Shown: one piece after another, positions 6,901 to 14,366 of the stretch | How positions within the stretch are numbered: position 1 is the stretch's first letter | Layout of the letters: each line of letters opens with the position of its first letter | Source of the DNA: an uncultured Chlamydiae bacterium | GTDB taxonomy: Bacteria > Chlamydiota > Chlamydiia > Chlamydiales > SM23-39 | DNA: 33,082 nt | Assembly: GCA_903909295.1 (NCBI GenBank) | Contig: CAIVVG010000179.1 | Span: 1 to 33,082 of the forward strand | Reading direction: 5' to 3' | Translations under genes and position numbers: made by a program | Notes under the pieces: generated by a model | What the model saw: only the letters and a program-made list of their open reading frames with translations | Told to the model about the DNA's origin: nothing | Databases searched by the model: none

Positions 6901-7325
6901 CCCTTTTCGAAAAGGGTCACGGTCTCTTCTGTCTCTAGCATATCGACCAGATAGTGCTGGAGCACCTTGAGGACGTAGCGTGGCGTGTTATAGACCCCTT
7001 CTGTGAGAAAGACGATCTCTAGGTGAGGCTTTTCGGGGTGGTTGAGCGCGATCAATACATAAGTGACCGGTTGCTCAGAATCCATCTTGGGGACAATCCA
7101 AACGACGAACTGCTCATTGAAGAGAGTCACTTTTTCGACACTTTCAATCACGTGGAAGTACTGAGTTAGGTCGTCCGGTTCCGCGGTGTCGTCTTGGATG
7201 AGGGCTAAAATCCCCCGATCGTGCAGAAACTGGAGATTGATGCGGGTGACCCCATCGTGGACGCACTCCATAAGATTCCCCATAAACTGTTTGTAAGCTT
7301 CGTCAAGCTGAGTTGGATTCAACAT
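6894..7325 (-). CDS. Conserved chlamydial hypothetical protein (CT550 position)
   Basis: The product is 143 residues from the ATG at 7325, chosen because a strong ribosome-binding site (GGGAGG) sits a few bases upstream; the frame itself opens further to 7355. No signal peptide, membrane segment or catalytic motif is visible. The sequence alternates predicted helices (LDEAYKQFMGNLMECVHDG, VLKVLQHYLVDMLETEE) and strands (QFVVWIVPKMD, VTYVLIALNH, HLEIVFLTEGVYN), suggesting a small compact alpha/beta cytoplasmic protein. It lies between rsbW and dacF, as CT550 does in C. trachomatis. Function unknown; linkage to rsbW suggests but does not show a regulatory role. Confidence 0.75.
   Translation of the reverse strand: MLNPTQLDEAYKQFMGNLMECVHDGVTRINLQFLHDRGILALIQDDTAEPDDLTQYFHVIESVEKVTLFNEQFVVWIVPKMDSEQPVTYVLIALNHPEKPHLEIVFLTEGVYNTPRYVLKVLQHYLVDMLETEETVTLFEKGQ
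6898..6919. terminator. Perfect 22-bp palindrome at the convergent rsbW/CT550-type ends
   Basis: TGACCCTTTT-CG-AAAAGGGTCA is a perfect palindrome beginning at the TGA stop of rsbW and lying within the last codons of the minus-strand gene. A hairpin forms on either strand with a run of four T or A in the stem. A bidirectional terminator built into coding ends is the simplest reading; a protein-binding palindrome is the alternative. Confidence 0.5.
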
Positions 7326-7353
7326 GTCTACCTCCCGCACACACCGTGTCCTC

Positions 7354-7383
7354 ATCTTAGGTCGAAAACAGGCCAGTTGTCAA
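7354..7383 (-). promoter_or_regulatory. Promoter of the CT550-type gene
   Basis: On the minus strand TTGACA (7383-7378), an 18-base spacer and TAAGAT (7359-7354) form a near-consensus sigma-70-type promoter. Transcription would start near 7347, giving a leader of about 22 bases with a GGGAGG ribosome-binding site. Confidence 0.6.
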
Positions 7384-7397
7384 GAAGAAAATTGCAT

Positions 7398-7426
7398 TTG
7401 ACCCGTCAAAGGCATTTGAGTAAGAT
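7398..7426 (+). promoter_or_regulatory. Promoter of dacF
   Basis: TTGACC (7398-7403), a 17-base spacer and TAAGAT (7421-7426) lie six bases before the dacF ATG. The -35 boxes of this and the divergent promoter are only 14 bases apart. With a normal start site the mRNA would begin at the ATG, and no ribosome-binding site is visible. Confidence 0.55.
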
Positions 7427-7432
7427 GTTTAC

Positions 7433-8593
7433 ATGATCAGAGTCGTTTTTTTCGCCCTCATCGCCTCCTCTTTGTGGGGAAAGCCGCTCGAAGTCACTCT
7501 GCAAGCGCGCTCTGCGATCTTGATGAACGGAGAAACGGGAGCTATCCTCTACGAAAAGCATGCCCACACCCCGTCATTCCCTGCGAGTATCACCAAAATC
7601 GCCACCGCCCTTTTTGTCCTCGATCAGAAGAAAGGAACTTGGGATGAGGTAGTTACGGTCTCTGGGGAGGCGCTCCGCTTCAAAAACCCCCAAGATTTGA
7701 AACATGCCCTCCCCCATTGGCTGGAGCCAGAAGGGACCATGATGTGGCTCGCTAAGGGGGAAAAGGTCTCTCTAGATGCGCTCTTGCATGGCTTGATGCT
7801 CGTCTCTGGGAATGATGCGGCGAACGTCCTTGCAGAGACCGTTTCGGGCTCAGTGCCCCAATTCATTGAACAGCTCAATGAGTATGTGCGCGATTTGGGG
7901 TGCCTCCATACCCAATTTCGCAATCCACACGGGCTCCATCATCCCGAGCATTTTACGACGGCTTACGACATCTGTTTGGTGACGAAGAAAGCGCTTCAGT
8001 TTCCCAAATTTCGGTCGATTGTGTCGAGCCTCTCTTACATGAAGCCCAAGACGAATAAACAACCCGTGACCGAGTTTTTTCAGAAAAATCCCCTTTTGAA
8101 ATCGGGCAAGTTCCACTACTCCAAGGCGATCGGGGTAAAAACGGGCTATACCTCCCATGCGCAACACACTTTAGTGGCTGCTGCCGAGCATGATGGAAGA
8201 TTACTCATCGCGGTCGTGCTCGGATGTAAGCAAAAAGGGGAGCACTGCGCCGATGTGACGCGCCTCTTTGAAGCGGCCTTTGCGGAAGAGAAGAAATCTC
8301 AGAGATTGATTGGTCCAGAATCTCTCTTTACGCAGAAGGTGGAAGGGGGGGCAGCTCCTGTGGAGGCTGCGCTTGCCGATGAAGTGGTGATTTCGTTTTA
8401 TCCGGCAGAAGAGCCCGCTTATAGAGCCTTTGTCCGTTGGGAGCTACCGGCGCTTCCTATCCAAAAGGGGCAGAGAGTCGGACGAATCGAGGTCTTGAGC
8501 GCAGAGGGAGTCTTGCTGACGCAGGGGCCTTTATTTGCTCAGGTGGATGTGAAACCCACCCTCCTATTCCGAATGAAGCAGTGGTTTAAGTAG
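7433..8593 (+). CDS. dacF: D-alanyl-D-alanine carboxypeptidase (PBP5/6 family)
   Basis: The 386-residue enzyme trims the terminal D-alanine from peptidoglycan pentapeptides in the periplasm. A signal peptide occupies about residues 1-16 (MIRVVFFALIASSLWG). All active-site motifs are present: SITK (Ser52, Lys55), SGN (125-127) and KTG (236-238). The family phrase ARSAILMNGETGAILYEK opens the catalytic domain. A C-terminal beta domain follows from about 285, and the end (LLFRMKQWFK) is amphipathic, as in membrane-anchored PBP5. It corresponds to CT551 and fits the limited peptidoglycan metabolism of Chlamydiae. The last 30 bases overlap the end of the convergent ksgA gene. Confidence 0.95.
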   Translation: MIRVVFFALIASSLWGKPLEVTLQARSAILMNGETGAILYEKHAHTPSFPASITKIATALFVLDQKKGTWDEVVTVSGEALRFKNPQDLKHALPHWLEPEGTMMWLAKGEKVSLDALLHGLMLVSGNDAANVLAETVSGSVPQFIEQLNEYVRDLGCLHTQFRNPHGLHHPEHFTTAYDICLVTKKALQFPKFRSIVSSLSYMKPKTNKQPVTEFFQKNPLLKSGKFHYSKAIGVKTGYTSHAQHTLVAAAEHDGRLLIAVVLGCKQKGEHCADVTRLFEAAFAEEKKSQRLIGPESLFTQKVEGGAAPVEAALADEVVISFYPAEEPAYRAFVRWELPALPIQKGQRVGRIEVLSAEGVLLTQGPLFAQVDVKPTLLFRMKQWFK

Positions 8594-9385
8594 TCTCTCA
8601 TAAAAGCCTATCCACTGCTCTAAGGAGAGTGCTTCAGGGCGCGCTTCGGGAGAAACGCCGATTGTTCGTAACGCCGCCTCCACTTGGACGGGAGGGAAGA
8701 GGCTCTGCAAGGAAGACCGTAGCATCTTGCGCCGTTGTTGGAAGGCCCTCCGAATCACCGCAAACATCTCTTTCCCCTCTCTCTCCGCATTGCAAAAATC
8801 GAGGCGCAGTACTGTAGAGTCGACGTTGGGGCGTGGGTAAAAGCAGCCGGGACTTACGCGGAAGGTTTTGGTGATCTGGGCAAAAAACTGGACAAAGAGG
8901 GTGAGTGAGCCAAATTCTTTGGTGTGGGGCTGCGCGGCCAGTCTGTCGGCGACCTCTTTTTGGATCATGAGGGTGAAGGAGGAAAAGAGAGGGGCGTGTT
9001 CGCAGATTTTCTCTAAAATGGGGGCTGTGATGTGGTAGGGGAGGTTCGCGACGCCTTTGAGGGGGGCGTGGGCTTTCAGCGTTTCCCAGGGAAACTCGAG
9101 GATGTCTACCGGAAAGATATGGAGGGGTCCTTCGAAGCGGGAGAGCTCTCTTGCGAATAAGGGGTCTTTTTCCACTGCGATGACGGTGGCTCCCTGTTTG
9201 AGGAGCTCTTGGGTGAGGGCGCCGGGGCCGGGACCTATTTCGAAAACGCGGTCGCCTGGCTGAATATCGGCTGCAGCCACAATTTTCTTAACGACGTTGG
9301 GGTCGATGAGAAAATTCTGCGAGAGGCTTTTTCTCGGGGAGGCGCCGATGCGCTCCAAGAACGGGATGAGTTCAGAAAGGATCAT
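8564..9385 (-). CDS. ksgA: 16S rRNA dimethyladenosine transferase
   Basis: The 273-residue enzyme dimethylates two adjacent adenosines in the 3' terminal hairpin of 16S rRNA during small-subunit maturation. SQNFLIDPNVVKKI near residue 22 and the SAM-binding motif FEIGPGPGALTQELL (48-62) are typical of KsgA. So are the acidic strand (AVEKD, 70-74) and the catalytic NLPYHITAPIL (114-124). Its ATG overlaps the TGA stop of the upstream SurA-like gene, so the two are translationally coupled. The 3' end overlaps convergent dacF by 30 bases. In C. trachomatis ksgA (CT354) also pairs with CT355. Confidence 0.96.
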   Translation of the reverse strand: MILSELIPFLERIGASPRKSLSQNFLIDPNVVKKIVAAADIQPGDRVFEIGPGPGALTQELLKQGATVIAVEKDPLFARELSRFEGPLHIFPVDILEFPWETLKAHAPLKGVANLPYHITAPILEKICEHAPLFSSFTLMIQKEVADRLAAQPHTKEFGSLTLFVQFFAQITKTFRVSPGCFYPRPNVDSTVLRLDFCNAEREGKEMFAVIRRAFQQRRKMLRSSLQSLFPPVQVEAALRTIGVSPEARPEALSLEQWIGFYERLLKPLLHSE

Positions 9386-10359
9386 TGCAAAGAAAAGGGA
9401 TGGAGATCTGTGGGGATCACTTGTTGCAAAGAGACTTCATCATAGCCGTGTTGTTTGCGGAGTCTTTCGAGATAGTTAGTCGATTCAGCTGCGATGGCTT
9501 TTTGCACGAGTTCTCCTCGCAATTGGTCTGTAAGGGCTTCAAAGGGAGGGGCGGGGTGGTCTTCTTTTTTGATGAGGTGGAAGATCCTGTGGAGTCCCTT
9601 CTTGTCGGAGCGGCTCAGTTGGAAAATAGGGGAGCTATACTGGCCTGGCTCTAGGGAGGCGAGGGCTTTTTTATGCATCTCTGAGAGGTCTTGGTCTTTG
9701 GCTGTAAAATCGGTAGAGGCCTGTACCGCTTCATGTGCGAGGAGTTCGCCTGTGGCGAGGAGTTTTTCGTGCACGGCTTGTACGATGCTCTCGTCTTTGA
9801 CAGAGATCACTCGATAGGTCCACTCTTGATAAGGGGGATGTTCTTTGAGGTAGATGCGATAGGCTTGGCGGATGTCTTGGGGAGTGACGGCGCTGAGGGC
9901 GCGCGAGTGGACAAACCACCAGCTCATCCGGCGGACGATCATTTCACTTTTGACAAGGGCCCATGTTTCTTCATAGCTCAGGCCGATTTTCTCGAGGGTG
10001 CGCATGACGTTGGGTCCAAATCGAGATTCCATCTCTTCTCGGATTTCCCCATCGGTCAACGCGACCTCTTTGACTCCTGCGTCAGCGAGCATCAGTTCAT
10101 TATCGACCAGTTCGCGGAGAACCTGGCGCCAGCTCACTTCGTAATATTGAAGGCGGGCAGGGGTCGATTCGGACAATTGCGGATAATTTTGGTAGAACAG
10201 GAGATCCATCTTCTTTCTAACATCGAGCATCGAGAAGGTCTTGTCATTGACTTTGACCAAGATCGCATTTTGCATCGCGATTTGCTTATTGTCCGCAAAG
10301 TCAGGCATAGGAGCGGCTGCGAGAAGAAGTGAGGCGAACAGTGGAAACATATGGTGCAT
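9382..10359 (-). CDS. SurA-like periplasmic chaperone or peptidyl-prolyl isomerase
   Basis: The 325-residue protein starts with a signal peptide (MFPLFASLLLAAAPM after an initial MHH; either Met could be the start). Residues 30-160 resemble the SurA N-terminal chaperone domain: ILVKVNDKTFSMLDVRKKM, LRELVDNELMLADAGVKE, LTDGEIREEMESRFG. A parvulin-like part follows (EWTYRVISVKDES to LEPGQYSSPIFQLS), ending in a helix (LRGELVQKAIAAESTNYLERL). SurA-type proteins escort unfolded outer membrane proteins through the periplasm, fitting the nearby bamD and lptE. It lies between rsmB, ending 4 bases upstream, and ksgA. Isomerase activity cannot be judged from motifs. Confidence 0.75.
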   Translation of the reverse strand: MHHMFPLFASLLLAAAPMPDFADNKQIAMQNAILVKVNDKTFSMLDVRKKMDLLFYQNYPQLSESTPARLQYYEVSWRQVLRELVDNELMLADAGVKEVALTDGEIREEMESRFGPNVMRTLEKIGLSYEETWALVKSEMIVRRMSWWFVHSRALSAVTPQDIRQAYRIYLKEHPPYQEWTYRVISVKDESIVQAVHEKLLATGELLAHEAVQASTDFTAKDQDLSEMHKKALASLEPGQYSSPIFQLSRSDKKGLHRIFHLIKKEDHPAPPFEALTDQLRGELVQKAIAAESTNYLERLRKQHGYDEVSLQQVIPTDLHPFSLQ

Positions 10360-10363
10360 TCTA

Positions 10364-11488
10364 TCAGGCTCCCCGTTTTCTGAACAGTGCCACGAAAAAA
10401 CCGTCCATGCCGCCCTGCTGAGGAAGGAGGGTGAGGGGTTCTTTCACCAGCTCTAAAGGATGGGTTTTTAAAAAGAAATCGACCTGAGATTGGTTTTCTT
10501 CAGGAAGTACGCTGCAGGTTGCGTAGACGAGGTGTCCTTTAGGGCGCAAATATTGCACCACTTCAGAGACGATGCTTCTTTGTTCGGCGATGAGGCGGGA
10601 GACCATGGCTTCATCAATGCCCCACTTGGCGTCAGGATTTCTGCGGAGAGTTCCGCTGCCGCTGCACGGAACGTCGGCGAGGACCCAATCAAAGGTCCCC
10701 TTCAGTTTGTCGGCTAACTTCTCAGCGCACTGGGCATTCTGGATGCCGGCTCGTTTGAGCCTTCTTTTCGCTTCCAGCAAAATGGAGGGGCGGATGTCAT
10801 GGAGGAAAATTTGTCCGCGCCCCTTCATTTTGTGTGCAAAGGCGAGGGTTTTCCCTCCTGAGCCGCTGCAAAAGTCGAGCACCTGTTGGCCGGGACGGGG
10901 ATCCACCCAGTCGGCGATGATTTGGCTTCCCTCATCTTGTACTTCAAAGAGCCCATCTCGGAATGCGGGGAGGGTAAATAGGGGAGGGCGCCCAGAAACC
11001 TGGATGCCGACAGAAGAGTGGGTGCAAGCTTGAGGATTCCATTCAGAAAACGGGGCGAAGAGCTCTTCGCGGGTGGTTTTCAAGAGGTTTGCGCGGATGG
11101 TGACTGGGGCCTCTGTATTTAAAATTTGGCCCAGCTCGGCCGTCTTTTCGGCGCCAAAAATAGTTTTGAACCGTTCATATAAAAACGGAGGAAGGCCGAG
11201 TCGCACATCTTCGGGAAGGGAGGTGTCTTGCTGGCATCGCTCGATCGATAGGCCGCGGTAGGTAGAGAGTCTTTCCATAGGATCGTCGGAAGGGCAAAAA
11301 AGGTCGAGGAGGGACTTCCATCGGACCATGCCAAAGAGGGTATTGCCCATTGTGCGCCGGTCATTGGCGCCAATGCTTTTGTGGGAGCGGAGGTAGTCGC
11401 CCCATGACTGATCGAGGGGAGCGCGTGAGCCGAGCCACTGTTTCAAAAAAACGATGAGATGATGATCTCGAAAGGAAATTCTTTCCAT
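10364..11488 (-). CDS. rsmB: NOL1/NOP2/Sun-family rRNA cytosine-5 methyltransferase
   Basis: This 374-residue RNA m5C methyltransferase of the Fmu/RsmB group has its SAM motif in VLDFCSGSGGKTLAFA (203-218). The PCSGSG cysteine is at 275 and the second catalytic cysteine in YATCSVLPEE at 325, the two-cysteine arrangement of 5-methylcytosine enzymes. The N-terminal region (GANDRRTMGNTLFGMVRW) resembles the NusB-like domain but is short, since E. coli RsmB has about 429 residues. ATG 11488 is taken as start; a TTG two codons earlier is possible. It corresponds to fmu (CT553) and is divergent from the DoxX-like gene. Confidence 0.88.
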   Translation of the reverse strand: MERISFRDHHLIVFLKQWLGSRAPLDQSWGDYLRSHKSIGANDRRTMGNTLFGMVRWKSLLDLFCPSDDPMERLSTYRGLSIERCQQDTSLPEDVRLGLPPFLYERFKTIFGAEKTAELGQILNTEAPVTIRANLLKTTREELFAPFSEWNPQACTHSSVGIQVSGRPPLFTLPAFRDGLFEVQDEGSQIIADWVDPRPGQQVLDFCSGSGGKTLAFAHKMKGRGQIFLHDIRPSILLEAKRRLKRAGIQNAQCAEKLADKLKGTFDWVLADVPCSGSGTLRRNPDAKWGIDEAMVSRLIAEQRSIVSEVVQYLRPKGHLVYATCSVLPEENQSQVDFFLKTHPLELVKEPLTLLPQQGGMDGFFVALFRKRGA

Positions 11489-11511
11489 AAGCAAGAGTAT
11501 TCTACTCTGAC

Positions 11512-11540
11512 TTGCTACTTAAACCCTAGAAAAATATACT
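11512..11540 (+). promoter_or_regulatory. Promoter of the DoxX-like gene
   Basis: TTGCTA (11512-11517), a 17-base spacer and TATACT (11535-11540) match sigma-70-type boxes. The ATG follows seven bases after the -10, so a start at normal distance would leave almost no leader, although GCGAGG between them could act as a ribosome-binding site if transcription starts upstream. Confidence 0.55.
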
Positions 11541-11547
11541 GCGAGGT

Positions 11548-12027
11548 ATGAAACAGATCCGCACCTACTCGATTTTTTTAGCGAGGTTCCTGATCAGTGT
11601 CGTTTTTCTCGCTGCGGCACTGGATAAAATTTTTCATTGGCACGAAGCTGAAAGGGCGTTGTCTAATACACTGTGTGAGTGGCAGGGCTACCTCGGGTCA
11701 AATGAGGGTTTACAGAGCTGTTTTGCGGCGGTCACCCCTTGGTCCCCCTTGATCTTGATTTTCTCCACCTTTTTTGAACTCATTGGGGGGCTCCTGATCC
11801 TCCTCGGCGTCAGGGAAAAATGGGGGGCGGGGCTCATTATGGCCATCCTGATCCCCACGACCATCCTTATGTACCCTTTTTGGTTCATTGAGGGGGTGGA
11901 AAGGGAGCTGCAGACGGTTTTCTTCCTGAAGAATTTAGGGATTCTCGGCGGGCTGATCCTCGTTGCCATCCATGGAGTTCAGGTCAAGTCGGGCCCTTCT
12001 CCGTTCACGAGCTTTAAAATTGGTTAA
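11548..12027 (+). CDS. DoxX-like integral membrane protein
   Basis: The 159-residue protein has four hydrophobic segments: about 8-26 (FLARFLISVVFLAAALDKI), 68-87 (LILIFSTFFELIGGLLILLG), 95-112 (AGLIMAILIPTTILMYPF) and 126-145. This is the layout of the DoxX/YphA family. The R-F-x-x-x-V-F-x-x-A-x-x-D/K-I pattern near the N-terminus is characteristic. Family members are small inner membrane proteins linked to redox or oxidative stress functions, with poorly defined activity. The lnt reading frame begins inside its 3' end, suggesting one operon with lnt and lpxC. Confidence 0.78.
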   Translation: MKQIRTYSIFLARFLISVVFLAAALDKIFHWHEAERALSNTLCEWQGYLGSNEGLQSCFAAVTPWSPLILIFSTFFELIGGLLILLGVREKWGAGLIMAILIPTTILMYPFWFIEGVERELQTVFFLKNLGILGGLILVAIHGVQVKSGPSPFTSFKIG

Positions 12028-13477
12028 TTTCATTGTCAGCTTTCTGATTGTCGCCTTTGGGCAGTCGGCTTGGGTTCCCTGGCTGGGGCCTGTCGCTGCC
12101 GCCTGTGGCTACGCCCTTTTATGGCGCTCCACGACCCGCTTTTGGCCCACCACCCTTTGGTTCACGGCGGTCCAACTCGTTCAAATTTCTTGGCTTGCGA
12201 CCCCCGACTACATGCCTTTTGCCATGGTTTTCGTCTATCTTTCCCTCGCGTTTCTTTTGGGGCTCCAGTTCGGCTGGGTTTCGCGCTTAACCCACCGCCC
12301 ACTCGCTCTTGCCGGGGGGTGGGTTCTCCTCGAGTGGTCTCGTCTGTTTCTCTTTGCGGGATTTCCATGGAATCCGGTGGGATTGAGTTTGGCTACGACC
12401 TCGACTTCGATCCAATTTGCCTCGCTCTTTGGAGTCTATGGCCTCTCTTTTTGGGTCTTCTTGGTCAATGCCCTTTGGCTCCAACGGAAAAAAACTCTTT
12501 GGGCCATTTGCGCTGTAGTCCCTTATGTGTTTGGATTTGTCCAGCAACAGATTGTTGCGCCCTCTTCAGACACCCTTTCCGTAGCTCTTGTACAGACAGG
12601 CCTTTTTCCCCACGAAAAGATGCCCGTCCGAGAATACCCCGGAGCCTTTGTTCCCGCATTGACTCAATGGGAACGGGTTCTTTCCTCTATGAAGCCTGCG
12701 GAATTAATTGTGCTCCCTGAGGCGTCTTTCCCTTTTGAAGTCAACGGCCCTTACCACTCGATTAGGGGGGTTCGGTCGATGTGGAAGAGGTGTTTTGGCA
12801 CAGAACTTCCCTCCACTCTTAGAAAGCGAGTGACCAACGGATGGATTGCGCAACAGCTCGCGGACCATTTTGGAGCTCAAGTCATCGCGGGGTTTGACGA
12901 TTATGACAAGGAAAACGCCTATAATGCCGCCTTTCTTTTTTCTCCTCAGCGATCAGCGCCAGAGCGGTATGAGAAACGAACTCTGATGCCGGCTGTGGAG
13001 TACATTCCCCCGTTTGCCGCAGCATTTTTGTCGACTCATTTCGGTCTTATATCCTCTTTTGATGAGGGGACTGAGGCGAAAGTTTTTGCCTCTCGAGTCC
13101 CTCTCGGCATCGCCATTTGCTCCGATGAGGCCTATAGCGATATCGTTCGACAACAGCGGGCGAACGGAGCGGAACTCCTCGTGAGTATTTCGAATGACGG
13201 CTGGTATCCCTACTCTCGGTTGTCGCGGCAACACTTTGAGCAAGGGCGCCTGCGCGCTGCAGAAAACGGAGTCCCCTTGGTCCGTTCTTGCAATACGGGG
13301 GTGACCGGTGTCATCGATTGTTTTGGGAAATCGCTTGCGGAGCTCCCAGTAGACGATGGACAGGTTCACGTCCTTTGTTTTGATGTACCACTCCGCTCTT
13401 TTCCTACGCTTTATACGTTCTGGGGCGACCGGGCGGTGCTCCTCATTGCTCTTCTGTTTATTGTTGCTCTAATATAG
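11972..13477 (+). CDS. lnt: Apolipoprotein N-acyltransferase
   Basis: Lnt adds the third acyl chain to lipoproteins at the inner membrane. The 501-residue protein has an N-terminal half of hydrophobic helices followed by a nitrilase-like domain. The catalytic triad is visible as Glu250 (VLPEASFPFE), Lys335 (RYEKRTLMPAVEYIP) and Cys383 (GIAICSDEAYSD), numbered from ATG 11972. In E. coli the cysteine is followed by Tyr-Glu, but here by Ser-Asp. Start choice is uncertain: ATG 11972 overlaps the DoxX-like gene by 56 bases, TTG 11963 is slightly earlier and TTG 12020 would give a shorter N-terminus. A C-terminal hydrophobic segment (AVLLIALLFIVALI) completes it. It corresponds to CT534. Confidence 0.9.
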   Translation: MEFRSSRALLRSRALKLVNFIVSFLIVAFGQSAWVPWLGPVAAACGYALLWRSTTRFWPTTLWFTAVQLVQISWLATPDYMPFAMVFVYLSLAFLLGLQFGWVSRLTHRPLALAGGWVLLEWSRLFLFAGFPWNPVGLSLATTSTSIQFASLFGVYGLSFWVFLVNALWLQRKKTLWAICAVVPYVFGFVQQQIVAPSSDTLSVALVQTGLFPHEKMPVREYPGAFVPALTQWERVLSSMKPAELIVLPEASFPFEVNGPYHSIRGVRSMWKRCFGTELPSTLRKRVTNGWIAQQLADHFGAQVIAGFDDYDKENAYNAAFLFSPQRSAPERYEKRTLMPAVEYIPPFAAAFLSTHFGLISSFDEGTEAKVFASRVPLGIAICSDEAYSDIVRQQRANGAELLVSISNDGWYPYSRLSRQHFEQGRLRAAENGVPLVRSCNTGVTGVIDCFGKSLAELPVDDGQVHVLCFDVPLRSFPTLYTFWGDRAVLLIALLFIVALI

Positions 13478-13517
13478 GGCGCTCAGTTAATTTCTTATCT
13501 AACTTTTAGAGGTCTGT

Positions 13518-14366
13518 TTGGTTCAGGAAAAAACTCTCGTTAGGGAAGTCTCTTTTTCAGGAAGAGCCCTTTTTACTGGCGCTGATACGACGGTTTCATT
13601 GATTCCAGCCCCTCCCTCGACGGGCATCGTCTTCCAGAGAATAGACCTTCCCGGAAAACCGGAAATCCCTGCGCGGGCCGCGTTTGTTCAAGAGGCGCCC
13701 AGATCCACTCGTTTAAGTCAGGGGTCAGCCACCGTCCTCATGGTGGAGCATTTACTGGCCGCTTTATTTGCTTATGGGATCGATAACCTCCGTATCGCCG
13801 TAACAGGTCCCGAAATTCCGTGCGGAGATGGGAGCTCTTTGCTTTTTGTCAACCTCATTGAACAAGCAGGGGTGGTTGAGCAGGGTGTTCCCAAACGGTT
13901 TCTCCAAGTGAAAGAGCCCGTTTTTTGGTCCGAAGGGGACGTCCACCTCATCGCTCTCCCTGCCGAAGATTTTCGCCTGAGCTACACACTTCATTACCCT
14001 CAAGCTGAGAAAATTGGGACCCAGTATTATACGGTCACTGTCACTCCCGAGAGATTTAAAGCGGACATTGCCCCTTGTCGCACGTTTGCCATTTACGAAG
14101 AACTGCTCCCTTTGATCGAAAGGGGATTGCTCAAAGGCGCCGGCCTGGAAAGTGGCCTGGTTTTTCAGGGCAACCGGATCCTCAATCCGGAGGGAGCCCG
14201 CTTTCCGGACGAGCCCGTGCGGCATAAAATTCTCGATTTGATTGGGGATCTCTCTCTCATCGGAACCCCCTTGCGCGCCCATGTAATTGCGGTCCGTTCT
14301 GGGCACCCCAGTCACGCAACATTTGCAAAAATTCTCGCAAAAAGGGAGAATCTTCTTAATGGATGA
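13518..14366 (+). CDS. lpxC: UDP-3-O-acyl-N-acetylglucosamine deacetylase
   Basis: LpxC is the zinc enzyme for the committed step of lipid A synthesis, removing the acetyl group from UDP-3-O-acyl-GlcNAc. The 282-residue product shows the zinc ligand His78 in MVEHLLAALFAYGIDN, His236 and Asp240 in RHKILDLIGDLSLIG, and the catalytic His263 in SGHPSH. Length is slightly below the E. coli enzyme (305). The start is TTG 13518 with TTAGAGG upstream. Its end overlaps fabZ by 8 bases, and the lnt-lpxC-fabZ-lpxA-fmt order is the chlamydial one. Confidence 0.96.
   Translation: MVQEKTLVREVSFSGRALFTGADTTVSLIPAPPSTGIVFQRIDLPGKPEIPARAAFVQEAPRSTRLSQGSATVLMVEHLLAALFAYGIDNLRIAVTGPEIPCGDGSSLLFVNLIEQAGVVEQGVPKRFLQVKEPVFWSEGDVHLIALPAEDFRLSYTLHYPQAEKIGTQYYTVTVTPERFKADIAPCRTFAIYEELLPLIERGLLKGAGLESGLVFQGNRILNPEGARFPDEPVRHKILDLIGDLSLIGTPLRAHVIAVRSGHPSHATFAKILAKRENLLNG

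Noticed and set aside
9691..10332. 213-codon plus-strand frame opposite the SurA-like gene
   Set aside because: The minus-strand gene has a signal peptide, coupling to ksgA and family features, while the plus frame has none.
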